Below are positions 1 through 8,863 of a DNA stretch of 64,000 nt, piece by piece. The stretch is taken from positions 86,550 through 150,549 of the forward strand of contig CAJTFB010000003.1 in NCBI GenBank assembly GCA_910575665.1. The letters are read 5' to 3'. Under the pieces are notes generated by a model, which did no database searches, was not told where the DNA came from, and saw nothing but the letters and a program-made list of their open reading frames with translations. The stretch is from Eubacteriaceae bacterium. GTDB taxonomy: Bacteria > Bacillota > Clostridia > Lachnospirales > Lachnospiraceae. Each line of letters begins with the position of its first letter. The first letter of the stretch is position 1. The position numbers and the translations under genes are program-made.

Positions 1-735
1 GTTCATCCAGGGATTGCAGCAGTATTTCTTCAGATTGTAAAAGAAAATAAGCTTTCCATTCCCTCCAGTCTTAAATATATTGAATTAACTGGGGAGATGG
101 TATTGGAAGGATTCAAAGAAGAACTGGGAAAAACCTTCCAATGTAAAGTCAGATGTCATTATGGCACAATGGAAGTGAATACGATTGGAATAGAGGAGAA
201 TGGGATTTATCGTATCTTTCAAAATTCTGTTTATATCGAGGTGATTGGCAGGGATGGAAAGGTGCTGCAGGAGGGTGAGACTGGGGATATCTATATTACA
301 TCATTACATAACAGAGCTATGCCTGTGATCCGTTATGGCACAGGGGATCAGGGGAGAATTGTAACAGGAAAGGATGGGCATCGGGGAATTGAGTTGAAAC
401 GGGCGAGAAAAAACGACCTCCTGTATATCTCTGAGGGATACCAGATTCCTCCCGATGTATTATTGGGACCAGTGGAGCAGATCAATCAGGCAATGGGACT
501 GATGATATATCAGTTCAGGGTCGTTCAGCAAAGTTTGCATTCTTTGTTGGTAAAAGTGGTTTTGGATGAAGAAATGTATCAACACGATTTTATAAGGCTC
601 TACCAGGAGCTTTTCACAGAAGAATGGAAGGGGGGATTTGATTGGAAATATGAGTTTTATGATACCGTTCAGATAAACCAGGATACGGGAAAATATGGCT
701 GGTTCGTAAATCAGATCACAAAGGAAGTGAAGTAG
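1..735 (+). CDS. Phenylacetate-CoA ligase-like (CapK/PaaK) adenylating enzyme, C-terminal part
   Basis: The frame is open from the first base, so the gene starts outside the window; about 244 residues are visible. Recognisable blocks are an LTGEMV segment, a YGTMEV motif in the position of the adenylate-forming YG[ST]TE motif, and PVIRYGTGDQGRI, which matches the IRYxTGD core of phenylacetate-CoA ligases and CapK-like proteins. The family activates a carboxylic acid with ATP and passes it to CoA or a carrier. The substrate cannot be told from the C-terminal half. The gene is followed within 30 bases by the broken subtilase gene on the same strand. Confidence 0.7.
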   Translation, partial: VHPGIAAVFLQIVKENKLSIPSSLKYIELTGEMVLEGFKEELGKTFQCKVRCHYGTMEVNTIGIEENGIYRIFQNSVYIEVIGRDGKVLQEGETGDIYITSLHNRAMPVIRYGTGDQGRIVTGKDGHRGIELKRARKNDLLYISEGYQIPPDVLLGPVEQINQAMGLMIYQFRVVQQSLHSLLVKVVLDEEMYQHDFIRLYQELFTEEWKGGFDWKYEFYDTVQINQDTGKYGWFVNQITKEVK

Positions 736-765
736 TATATTGCACACTAGAAGGGAGAATATGTT

Positions 766-2263
766 ATGAAAAATGTAAGATTAAGAAGAATTATAGCTGT
801 TTTATTGGTTTGTGCCATGGCAGGAACAAGATTGATCGGGGAAGAGGCGGAATTGATACATGCGAGGGAATGGGGGGAATGAAGAGAATGTGGAATATCC
901 CGCCGCATATGAGAAAGTCATAGCAGTTGGCGGTGTGGATAAAAATGCAGTTCTGACGGATGAAAGCGCTACTGGTGAAGAGGTGGAGCTCGTCGCCCCA
1001 GGAAGCCAGATTTTGACAGATGGAGCTTTTGGCGGAAGTCTTGTGGCAGGAGGAACCAGTCTGTCTGTGGCTCATGTGACCGGAGCCGCCTCGGCGATAT
1101 GGCAAAAGGATCTGTCAAAAACAAACGGGTTTGTGAGAGACCTGTTGTCAGACAGCGCGAAAAAATTAGGCGATAGCAAATGCTATGGAAGCGGGCTGGT
1201 TGATATTAAATACGCATTGAAACATTATAAGAAATACGCAGACCGTTATTCACAGATCCCATGTGAAACCGGGGAGGCTGTCGAGGAGATTTGCCCGGAA
1301 AATGATTCTGTGGTGAACACCTTTGATGACGTGAACCTGGTAGAAGGACGGTGGAATAGTACTGGACATAAAAAGTTGGTCGAGGAGGGCAATAAGTTAT
1401 CAGGATTGCAGGTGGGATTGACAGCAGATGAACTGCGGATAATAAAAGATGCCTGTGCAAGGGTGGATGGATTTATTGACCATGGAGTAAATGAGGAAAT
1501 TTCAATGTATCATTTTAGGACCGCGACTAAAAATGTACTTCATGGCAAGTATAATTATGTATCAACTATGAGATATCTGTTTCGGGTGTGTAGAAAAATA
1601 TATGATTCGCCTGAGGGAACTACGGTTTCGTCGTGTTGTAATGCGTACAGCTATAATCCTCATACGGATAAAGCAGACTTAGACAGGAGTATACCGGGCA
1701 GCCTGAGAGCTGCGATACAGTACATGACTTCAGCTGATATACAAATTGTAAATCCATCTGGCATCTCTTGGCAGAAAAAAAGAGGGCTGAGGGTTTTGGG
1801 TATGTTAATGCATGTCGTTGGAGACACTTATGCTCATAAGACGAAAGTTCCCTTAAGAGCACTTAATGAAAATGTTTTTAGCAGAGATATGAACATAGGA
1901 TATACCTGGGAAGGGTTTAAGGCGGATGTTCAAAAAGGGATGATGTTTAATAAGGTAAATAAATATTTTAAAGGCGCCACATATGAAGATGATGACAATT
2001 TTTACAGATACCGATTTGAGGCTGCTATAAAAGTATCTAATAATGTGTTAAGACATTTTGTGGCAAAATTAAATGATATAGCAATAGACGGGGCGTTAAA
2101 AGATGGATTAATATATGATGAAAACCGTTATTTGTGTGAAGAAACGAAGCTCGCTTATTTGTCAAAACATGTGAGGTGGGAATTTAATGACAAAAATAGG
2201 GCTCTTGTGGCAGGAACGGCTAGTTTTAATCCATATACAGGAGAATATACAAGTTTTAAATAA
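766..2263 (+). pseudogene. Subtilase (S8) gene with deleted N-terminal catalytic half, fused to a His/Asp-rich C-terminal domain
   Basis: An ATG at 766 opens a short frame encoding a signal peptide (MKNVRLRRIIAVLLVCAMAG) that stops at 882. From about 857 the next frame continues to 2263 and starts with GNGGN, the subtilisin block that carries the oxyanion-hole Asn, then YPAAYEKVIAVGGV and GTSLSVAHVTG, the block holding the catalytic Ser. The Asp and His blocks that should lie between signal peptide and GNGG are absent, so an internal deletion joined the two parts out of frame near 862. The remaining 300 residues form a separate domain with HVVGDTYAH (H-x3-D-x3-H), a pattern like metal-dependent phospholipase C-like helical hydrolases; this second assignment is a guess. 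Protease activity is not expected. An ATG at 860 could still give a leaderless product. Confidence 0.65.
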
Positions 2264-2281
2264 GGAAGGGGTGTGAAGATT

Positions 2282-3451
2282 ATGGAAAGAACAGCACGAA
2301 GGATCATGACAGGGGTTATCCTGTGTATGATCATATTGTATGGGAACATTGAAACAGGGAAGGAAGCAAAAGCAGAGGTTAAGCCGGAGTATATGCAGGA
2401 TGTGCCTCTGGATGAGGCCCATTTTCCAGATGAATATTTTAGGGCAGAACTGGAAAGGTGGCTGGATGAGAACAAAGATGGAATTTTGAGCAGACAGGAA
2501 CGGGAGACAATCCATTATTTGAGTTTGAATAGTGCTGGCAGCGTGGTCATTAACTGCTGGTATTCCGATATGAGAGATACAGGTCGGGAAGATAATCTGG
2601 TATATCATAGTAGTAAAAGCAGACGGACTTTCGAACTTGGTGAGAAGACATGTGCTAACCAAACATGTAAAATATTGTACGAAGGCGCAGAAAAATGGAG
2701 CGATAAAATAAACTTAACGGGAATCGAATATTTTTTCAATCTTCAAGAAGTAAGAGTAGATAGATATGAGCTTTTGTCCGGTTCCTTTAAAAATAATGTG
2801 AATTTAAGAAAGATATGGGTGGGCTGCACTAATTTGGGAGATAAAGGTTATCATCAGGTTCAGAAGGATTTTCCGGTGTCCCAGCTGACATATATGCATT
2901 TAGAAAATATTTATGCGAATGAATTGGATGTAGACGAAATAGCTGGCCTCCAGGTCCTGAGGGTGATACTGCCGGATGAGAGCGGCCGTCGTCTGCCGGC
3001 TCTCAATCTGTCTAAAAATGTAAAATTAAAAGAGCTGGAACTGAAAAATATTATGCCAGCCAAACTGGATCTAAGGAAGAATACTAAATTGCAATCTGTG
3101 AAGGTGTATTCCGGTAAATCTAAAACTGGTCAAGGCTATGGACGGAATTTGGAAGAGAAGCCTGGTTATGTGTATTACCTGCCAGAAAAAAATATGAAAT
3201 GCAAGATTACCTTTGCTAAAAAGAACAATATACAGACACTTTATTATTTCACTGCGGATAAAACCATCGATATCTCAAGGCTTTCCAAGCTGGAAGACTT
3301 TCAGACTCTGAAATCTGTAAAAGCAAAAGTAAAGTCAAGCTGGATCCGAAAGACGTTCAAGAAGAAAAAGTGGGGGTGTGCTGTTGTAAAAAGTGGGAAA
3401 TTTATTAAAAAGATTAAGGCTGGGAAGAAAAAGAAATATACTACGATCTGA
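2282..3451 (+). CDS. Secreted protein with EF-hand-like loop and leucine-rich-type repeats
   Basis: The start is taken as ATG 2282, which lies 10 bases after AAGGAAGGGG; a GTG at 2273 is too close to that site. A signal peptide is visible at residues 1-31. After it comes HFPDEYFR and a DENKDGILS loop, the calcium-binding-like start seen in many clostridial leucine-rich surface proteins, then segments such as LTGIEYFFNLQEV and LDLRKNTKLQSV that read as degenerate leucine-rich repeats. The C-terminus is very lysine-rich and ends abruptly (KKKKYTTI), suggesting loss of a further domain. It is a tandem paralog of the next gene. No enzymatic function can be assigned; a surface or adhesion role is inferred. 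Confidence 0.6.
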   Translation: MERTARRIMTGVILCMIILYGNIETGKEAKAEVKPEYMQDVPLDEAHFPDEYFRAELERWLDENKDGILSRQERETIHYLSLNSAGSVVINCWYSDMRDTGREDNLVYHSSKSRRTFELGEKTCANQTCKILYEGAEKWSDKINLTGIEYFFNLQEVRVDRYELLSGSFKNNVNLRKIWVGCTNLGDKGYHQVQKDFPVSQLTYMHLENIYANELDVDEIAGLQVLRVILPDESGRRLPALNLSKNVKLKELELKNIMPAKLDLRKNTKLQSVKVYSGKSKTGQGYGRNLEEKPGYVYYLPEKNMKCKITFAKKNNIQTLYYFTADKTIDISRLSKLEDFQTLKSVKAKVKSSWIRKTFKKKKWGCAVVKSGKFIKKIKAGKKKKYTTI

Positions 3452-3510
3452 ATTTGAAAGTAGGATATTGACAGCTCTTATCACGCATTCTAAAGGGAGG
3501 TATGAATACT

Positions 3511-4617
3511 ATGAAAAAGATAAAAATTAGCATAATATTAGCAGGGATATTGATCTGTTTTTCATTTTTCTGCCTGGAATCCAAGAACTCACGGGCAGCA
3601 GTCAATGCAGATGGAAGTGTGCCGGTCAACGAGGAAAATTTTCCAGATGAGAGGTTTCGGTGTTTGGCAGCCCGGTATGATACAGACAAGAATAATATAT
3701 TGTCATTAAAGGAGAGAAGTGTGTTAAAGCATCTGTATATTGAGTATATTGATCCGTTTTATTATCAGGATACTACGGATTATGATCTGGTTGACCCCCT
3801 TTTCCCTGATGTTCGGCCAGAGACAGAGACGTTGTCCTGGAGGTCGGGGAAAGAAAGCCAGCAGACGCTGTCGGTAAAGGGAATAGAATATTTCCCGGAA
3901 TTAAGTTCGTATTCTGTTAATGGATATGAAAAGACCCAGGGATCACTGAAGAAAAATGCAAAATTGAAAGAGATCTGTATTGATGATGATGGCGAAGGAG
4001 GATATGTTCCATGGTTCTGTAACTGGACAGATTGCTCCAGGCTGGAGAGGGATTTCCCGATGAAACAGTTGAAGGTCATTAAATTTGGCCCAGGTTTCCA
4101 ATGCTCTGATTTTTCCTTGAAGAAGGCGGTGAATCTGGAAGAACTTTGGATCGGAATAACCGATAGTTATTATATAGCACGTTCTTCAAAACTTGGCAAG
4201 GTGGATCTCTCTGCGAATAAAAAGTTAAAAAAGTTATGGTTCCAGAGCGTTCGTGTTCCGTCTCTTGACCTGCGAAAGAATACGAAGATCCAGAAGGTGA
4301 AAATAGTAGGTGACAGATATTATTATGACTATGACAAGAACATGGTTAGAAAAATGTACGGGTCTGCGGCGGATGCCTGTGCCTTAAAACTACCGAAAAA
4401 TAATTCATTGAAAGAACTAGTATACATGACGAAGAATAAGAAGCTGGATCTGACAACCTGCAAAAAACTCACGTTCCTGCAGGTTTATTCCGGGGTGGAA
4501 CTTAAATTCAATTCAAATTGGTATAAAATCCATGCAAAGAAGAAACTAACGCTTTATACACGGGGAGTGAAAACTAAAAAGTCCATTCAGAGGAAAACTA
4601 AAAATATGTGTATATAA
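3511..4617 (+). CDS. Secreted EF-hand-like/leucine-rich-type protein, tandem paralog of the preceding gene
   Basis: ATG 3511 is preferred over ATG 3502 because the AAAGGGAGG site ends at 3500. The product has a signal peptide (MKKIKISIILAGILICFSFF), then VNEENFPDERFR and DTDKNNILS, matching the EF-hand-like loop of the upstream paralog, and later VKGIEYFPELSSY, VDLSANKKLKKLW and LDLRKNTKIQKV, in the same order as in the neighbour. Both proteins end in Lys-rich tails without an anchor. The pair most likely arose by gene duplication. Cell-surface location is inferred from the signal peptide; function is unknown. Confidence 0.6.
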   Translation: MKKIKISIILAGILICFSFFCLESKNSRAAVNADGSVPVNEENFPDERFRCLAARYDTDKNNILSLKERSVLKHLYIEYIDPFYYQDTTDYDLVDPLFPDVRPETETLSWRSGKESQQTLSVKGIEYFPELSSYSVNGYEKTQGSLKKNAKLKEICIDDDGEGGYVPWFCNWTDCSRLERDFPMKQLKVIKFGPGFQCSDFSLKKAVNLEELWIGITDSYYIARSSKLGKVDLSANKKLKKLWFQSVRVPSLDLRKNTKIQKVKIVGDRYYYDYDKNMVRKMYGSAADACALKLPKNNSLKELVYMTKNKKLDLTTCKKLTFLQVYSGVELKFNSNWYKIHAKKKLTLYTRGVKTKKSIQRKTKNMCI

Positions 4618-4754
4618 AAACGAAGACTTATTCAACGGACTACGATAAATTTGACGATCAGCCATTTTCACATGGATAAAAACCGATACTTTTTTTCATG
4701 ATCGCGCTGGAGATTTTGCGAAACAGGCATTCTCCGGCCGGTCATTTTTATTTC

Positions 4755-4783
4755 TTGACATATACCCTATGGGGGTATACAAT
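4755..4783 (+). promoter_or_regulatory. copper-responsive promoter with CsoR operator in the spacer
   Basis: TTGACA (4755-4760) and TACAAT (4778-4783) are 17 bases apart. The spacer is filled by the dyad TATACCC-TAT-GGGGGTATA (4761-4779), the G-tract inverted repeat known for CsoR-type copper repressors. Bound repressor would cover the whole promoter of the csoR-copA operon. Confidence 0.85.
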
Positions 4784-4882
4784 ATCTGTAAATGAAAGAT
4801 ACAACGATGACATAAAAAACCTTGCCTGAACCGCCGTACCGCCCTGGTTCTGCATACGGGCAGACAGAATGGAGAATAATAA

Positions 4883-5185
4883 ATGAACCAAAAGGAATGT
4901 TGTTCCAATAAGAAAAAAGAGCGGGATGAAAAGGAGTATAAAGATCTCTTGAACCGTCTCAGACGCATCGAGGGTCAGGTGCGGGGGGTGGAGAAGATGG
5001 TGGAAAACGACGCGTACTGTGTAGACATTCTCACCCAGGTATCCGCAGTTACTGCGGCTTTGAACAGCTTCAATAAAGTGCTGCTGGCAAACCATATCCG
5101 AACCTGTGTGGCAGAGGATATCCGGGAGGGAAAGGACGAGACCATCGATGAACTGGTGACTGCCTTACAGAAACTAATGCGATAG
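4883..5185 (+). CDS. csoR: CsoR-family copper-sensing transcriptional repressor
   Basis: A 100-residue all-helical protein of the DUF156/CsoR family, with NRLRRIEGQVRGVEKMV as the DNA-binding helix. Cys46, His71 and Cys75 reproduce the C-H-C copper(I) site spacing (25 and 4 residues) of CsoR. In the family the apo-tetramer represses and copper releases it. It is the first gene of an operon with copA and sits downstream of a promoter containing a CsoR operator, so it should be autoregulated. An N-terminal extra CC pair (residues 6-7) is present. The start ATG follows TGGAGAATAATAA. Confidence 0.9.
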   Translation: MNQKECCSNKKKERDEKEYKDLLNRLRRIEGQVRGVEKMVENDAYCVDILTQVSAVTAALNSFNKVLLANHIRTCVAEDIREGKDETIDELVTALQKLMR

Positions 5186-5232
5186 GGGGGCAGGGGTTCA
5201 GAAGAGATTTGTTTGTGAAAAAGGAGGAGATC

Positions 5233-7800
5233 ATGGAACAGTATAAAGTGACGGGTATGAGCTGTGCTGCCTGTAGTGCCAGGGTAGAGAAGGCAGTATG
5301 CAAAGTGCCAGGGGTAGAATCCGTGTCAGTGAGCCTTCTGACCAATTCTATGGCGGTGGAAGGAAACGCCACGGACCAGGACATCGTAAAGGCGGTGGAA
5401 GAGGCGGGATACCATGCGGAACAAAAAGAAAGTGGCGGGGCAGAGCACGCAGATTCCCCGGCGGATGCACTGGTAGACCAGGAGACCCCAAAACTAAAGT
5501 TAAGGTTATTGGCTTCCGTGGGATTTCTCGTGGTGCTGATGTATATTTCTATGGGAAATATGATGTGGGGGTGGTGGCTGCCGGAGGTGCTGGAGAGAAA
5601 CCACCTGGCGCTGGCCCTCATCCAGCTGCTGCTGACTACGGTGATCATGGTAATCAACCAGCGTTTTTTTGTCAGTGGGTTCCGAGGGCTCTGGCACCGC
5701 GCCCCCAATATGGATACGCTGGTGGCGCTGGGAGCAGGTGCGGCATATGTCTACAGCCTCTATGCCCTCTTTGGGATGTCCTACGCCCTGCTTGACGGAA
5801 ATATGGCGGAGATGCACAGATACATGCACGAGTTATACTTCGAGTCGGCGGCGACGATCCTCACGCTGATCACAGTGGGAAAAATGCTGGAGGCCCGTTC
5901 CAAGGGGAGGACTACCGATGCGCTGAAAAGCCTGATGCGCCTTGCGCCCAAGACAGCAGTTATAGTCGTGGACGGTAAGGAGCAGGAGGTGCCGGTATCT
6001 CAGGTGAAAAAGGGAGATATCTTTGTGGTACGCCCCGGAGAGAGTATACCGGTGGACGGTATCGTTCTGGAGGGAAACGGATCAGTCAATGAGGCGGCGC
6101 TGACGGGAGAGAGCATTCCTGTGGACAAAGCCGAAGGGGACACGGTATCTGCCGCCACCATCAACCAGAATGGATTTCTCAAATGCGTGGCTGATCGGGT
6201 CGGAGAAGACACCACACTGTCCCAGATCATCCAGATGGTCAGTGATGCCGCCGCTACCAAGGCGCCTATCGCCAAGGTGGCTGACAAGGTTTCTGGGGTA
6301 TTTGTGCCGGTGGTGATCGGCATCGCAGCACTGACGATCCTTGTCTGGATGTTTGCCGGTGAGGGATTCGGATACGCTCTTGCCAGAGGAATCTCTGTAC
6401 TTGTTATCAGTTGTCCCTGTGCTCTGGGACTGGCGACGCCGGTGGCGATTATGGTGGGAAATGGCATGGGAGCCAAAAATGGAATTCTGTTCAAGACGGC
6501 GGTGTCCCTGGAGACGACGGGGAAGACAGAGATCGTTGTGCTGGATAAGACGGGAACCATAACCCTTGGTGAACCGAAAGTCACAGATGTATTTCCGGCC
6601 GAAGGGGTCTCTGTGGAGGGGTTGATGCATACCGCTTACCTGTTAGAAGGAAAAAGTGAGCATCCTCTGGCAAAGTCAGTTGTGGAGTATGTGTGCCGGG
6701 GGGGATCAGCGGGGGAAAGCTCTGGAGGAAACGCCTCCTGTGATATTTCTGCCGCCGATGACAGCTCTGAGGTGACAGGTTTTGTGGAGATTCCGGGAAA
6801 TGGTGTCCGGGGGCAGTTGGCCGGAAAGATGGTATATGGCGGAAAGCTGGAATACATTGATGGGGAGGCGGAGATTCCTCATCAGATCCGTGAAGAGGGA
6901 GAGAGGCTGGCGCGCTCCGGAAAAACCCCTCTGTATTTTGCAGAAGAAAAGCGGTTTCTCGGCTGTATTGCGGTGGCAGATGTGATCAAAGAGGATAGTC
7001 CACAGGCAATCCGGGAACTAAAGAATATGGGCATTCGGGTGGTGATGCTGACCGGTGATAATGAAAAGACGGCGGCGGCCATTGGAGATCAGGCAGGAGT
7101 GGATGAGATCATTGCCGGTGTTCTACCGGAGGGTAAAGAAGAACAGGTGCGTCGCTTTGCCTCCCAGGGGAAGGTGGCGATGGTGGGGGACGGCATCAAC
7201 GATGCGCCGGCGCTCACCAGGGCAGATATCGGGATTGCCATCGGCGCAGGTACGGATGTGGCGGTGGATGCAGCAGATGTGGTGTTGATGAAAAGCCGGC
7301 TCTCAGACGTGACTGCGGCAATTCGGCTGAGCCGGGGCGTGCTGAGGAACATTCATGAGAATCTGTTCTGGGCATTCATATATAACGTCATCGGAATTCC
7401 GCTGGCGGCGGGAGTCTGGATTCCACTGTTTGGATGGCAGCTGAATCCGATGTTTGGGGCAGCAGCCATGGGACTCTCTAGCTTTTGTGTGGTCAGCAAC
7501 GCGTTGCGATTGAATCTGCTGGATCTTAGAAACCCGAAACGAGACAAAATACAAAGAACTAAAAAAAGAATGGAAAAGGAGATTGTAGAGATGAAAAAGA
7601 CAATGACGATTGAAGGAATGATGTGTGGGCACTGTGAGGCGAGAGTAAAAAAATGTCTGGAAGCGCTGGATGGCGTGGAGAGCGCCGAAGTGAGCCACGA
7701 GAAGGGAACAGCTGTTGTGACATTGGCAGCGGACGTTGCAAATGAGATTTTGAAAAAGGCAGTGGAAGAACAGGATTATAAAGTAAAGGAAATCCAGTGA
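5233..7800 (+). CDS. copA: Copper-exporting P1B-type ATPase CopA with N- and C-terminal HMA domains
   Basis: The start is ATG 5233, seven codons into a longer frame, because AAGGAGGAG lies just upstream. The 855-residue product has an N-terminal HMA domain (GMSCAAC, Cys11/Cys14), membrane helices, the TGES actuator motif, the CPC transport site (Cys394-Pro-Cys396), the phosphorylation motif DKTGT (Asp438), GDGINDAP and a final pair of membrane helices. It exports Cu(I) at the expense of ATP. After the last helix and a charged linker there is a second HMA domain (GMMCGHC, Cys798/Cys801) that resembles a free CopZ chaperone. It follows csoR by 47 bases in the copper operon. The C-terminal HMA has its own ribosome binding site (separate entry). 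Confidence 0.92.
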   Translation: MEQYKVTGMSCAACSARVEKAVCKVPGVESVSVSLLTNSMAVEGNATDQDIVKAVEEAGYHAEQKESGGAEHADSPADALVDQETPKLKLRLLASVGFLVVLMYISMGNMMWGWWLPEVLERNHLALALIQLLLTTVIMVINQRFFVSGFRGLWHRAPNMDTLVALGAGAAYVYSLYALFGMSYALLDGNMAEMHRYMHELYFESAATILTLITVGKMLEARSKGRTTDALKSLMRLAPKTAVIVVDGKEQEVPVSQVKKGDIFVVRPGESIPVDGIVLEGNGSVNEAALTGESIPVDKAEGDTVSAATINQNGFLKCVADRVGEDTTLSQIIQMVSDAAATKAPIAKVADKVSGVFVPVVIGIAALTILVWMFAGEGFGYALARGISVLVISCPCALGLATPVAIMVGNGMGAKNGILFKTAVSLETTGKTEIVVLDKTGTITLGEPKVTDVFPAEGVSVEGLMHTAYLLEGKSEHPLAKSVVEYVCRGGSAGESSGGNASCDISAADDSSEVTGFVEIPGNGVRGQLAGKMVYGGKLEYIDGEAEIPHQIREEGERLARSGKTPLYFAEEKRFLGCIAVADVIKEDSPQAIRELKNMGIRVVMLTGDNEKTAAAIGDQAGVDEIIAGVLPEGKEEQVRRFASQGKVAMVGDGINDAPALTRADIGIAIGAGTDVAVDAADVVLMKSRLSDVTAAIRLSRGVLRNIHENLFWAFIYNVIGIPLAAGVWIPLFGWQLNPMFGAAAMGLSSFCVVSNALRLNLLDLRNPKRDKIQRTKKRMEKEIVEMKKTMTIEGMMCGHCEARVKKCLEALDGVESAEVSHEKGTAVVTLAADVANEILKKAVEEQDYKVKEIQ
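7576..7800 (+). other. Internal ribosome binding site and in-frame ATG that could release a free CopZ-like chaperone from copA
   Basis: Inside copA, AAGGAG (7576-7581) precedes an in-frame ATG (7591) by nine bases. Translation from there would give a 69-residue protein that is exactly one HMA domain (MKKTMTIEGMMCGHC...), the size of CopZ. The sequence shows the signal; that it is used is inference. It may also be the scar of a former separate copZ gene fused to copA by loss of a stop codon. Confidence 0.45.
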
Positions 7801-7856
7801 GCCAGGTCCGCAGGGACACCATTAAGCTGCCCCCAAAGTGCGGGAAATAACAAAAC

Positions 7857-7895
7857 AAAAGACTCCACATGTAGATCTTGCGTGTGAAGTCTTTT
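7857..7895. terminator. Hairpin between convergent copA and the Ig-like gene
   Basis: AAAAGACTCCACAT pairs with GTGTGAAGTCTTTT with one mismatch near the middle. On the minus strand it is followed by TTGTTTTGTTATTT, so it fits best as the terminator of the minus-strand gene, and may serve both. Confidence 0.55.
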
Positions 7896-7969
7896 GCATT
7901 GGAAAAAACTGGACAAATAGTTTTTTAATTAGCGTTTAACGCTGTCAAACTAGCTTTATAAAAAGAATC

Positions 7970-8629
7970 TTAATGTTTTCTATCAGAAGAATTATTCTGA
8001 ACAGGAGCTGGGGTGACAGGATCTTCATCGAGCACTATTACCCTGCATTCGACCTTTTGTCTGCTGGAAATAAGCGTCGCTTTGATTACAGCTTCCCCCG
8101 GTGCTACGGCGGTGATCACACCTTTTGAATTTACCATCACAACATCCGGGTCCGAGGTTTCATACAGTGGAATCTCCTGAGATGTGCTTGGTTTGATGAT
8201 GACGGAAAGTTTCATCGTATCGTCGACATTTAGTTTGACTTTCCGGTGGGTAAATTTTATACTAATAGCAAGAGGTGTGACTTGAACTTTTGTTTTCAAT
8301 GTGCGCATCAGTTTACCTTTGGCAGAATAAATATTAGCGCGTACCACGGTACTACCCGTACCTATAGCATGGATCTCCGCATTTTTGGATCGCGATTTCT
8401 GAGGGCTGATGGAAACGATCTCCTCATTATCTGAGACAAAACGGACGGATTGTTTCTTTTTCATATTATAGGTTCGGAGTGTATAGGAGCTGCCCTTGGA
8501 AAGAGTCAGCTTTTTCACATTTAATTTTACTTTTTTTGGTGCACAGCTACCGGTGGCAGACTGTGTCAGTACGGCACCAGAAAAAACAAAAATGAAGAAA
8601 AGTAATACGAAAAACATTTTACGTTTCAT
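7970..8629 (-). CDS. Secreted protein with bacterial Ig-like (BIG2) domains
   Basis: The start is set at the ATG at 8629 because AGAAAGG lies nine bases before it; the upstream TTG (8638) touches that site. A signal peptide (MKRKMFFVLLFFIFVFSGAVL) is followed by a Lys-rich segment and two Ig-like modules; the second shows the BIG2 signature (HRKVKLNVDDTMKL ... YETSDPDVVMVNSKGVITAVAPGEAVIKA). The protein ends in a short Pro/Asn/Ser tail with no LPxTG or membrane anchor. It is transcribed alone, convergent to copA and divergent from the following two-component genes. A role at the cell surface is inferred. Confidence 0.7.
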   Translation of the reverse strand: MKRKMFFVLLFFIFVFSGAVLTQSATGSCAPKKVKLNVKKLTLSKGSSYTLRTYNMKKKQSVRFVSDNEEIVSISPQKSRSKNAEIHAIGTGSTVVRANIYSAKGKLMRTLKTKVQVTPLAISIKFTHRKVKLNVDDTMKLSVIIKPSTSQEIPLYETSDPDVVMVNSKGVITAVAPGEAVIKATLISSRQKVECRVIVLDEDPVTPAPVQNNSSDRKH

Positions 8630-8863
8630 GGCAATCAACCTTTCTAAGAAGCTGGTGTAATGTACTACTACATTTCGCTAAATAAATGGTTAAGCAATTA
8701 GATAAATCTCCAGCTTTTTGTAAATTTTATCAATAAGCTATGGCATAAAAGTGTCATGTAAAATGCACCATCTGCCACAGAAAAAACATAAAAATCCGTT
8801 ATATAGTAGATATATATTAATGTTGGGTCAAATGGTTTTTTGAGCCAGAAAGGAGAGCAGAAG

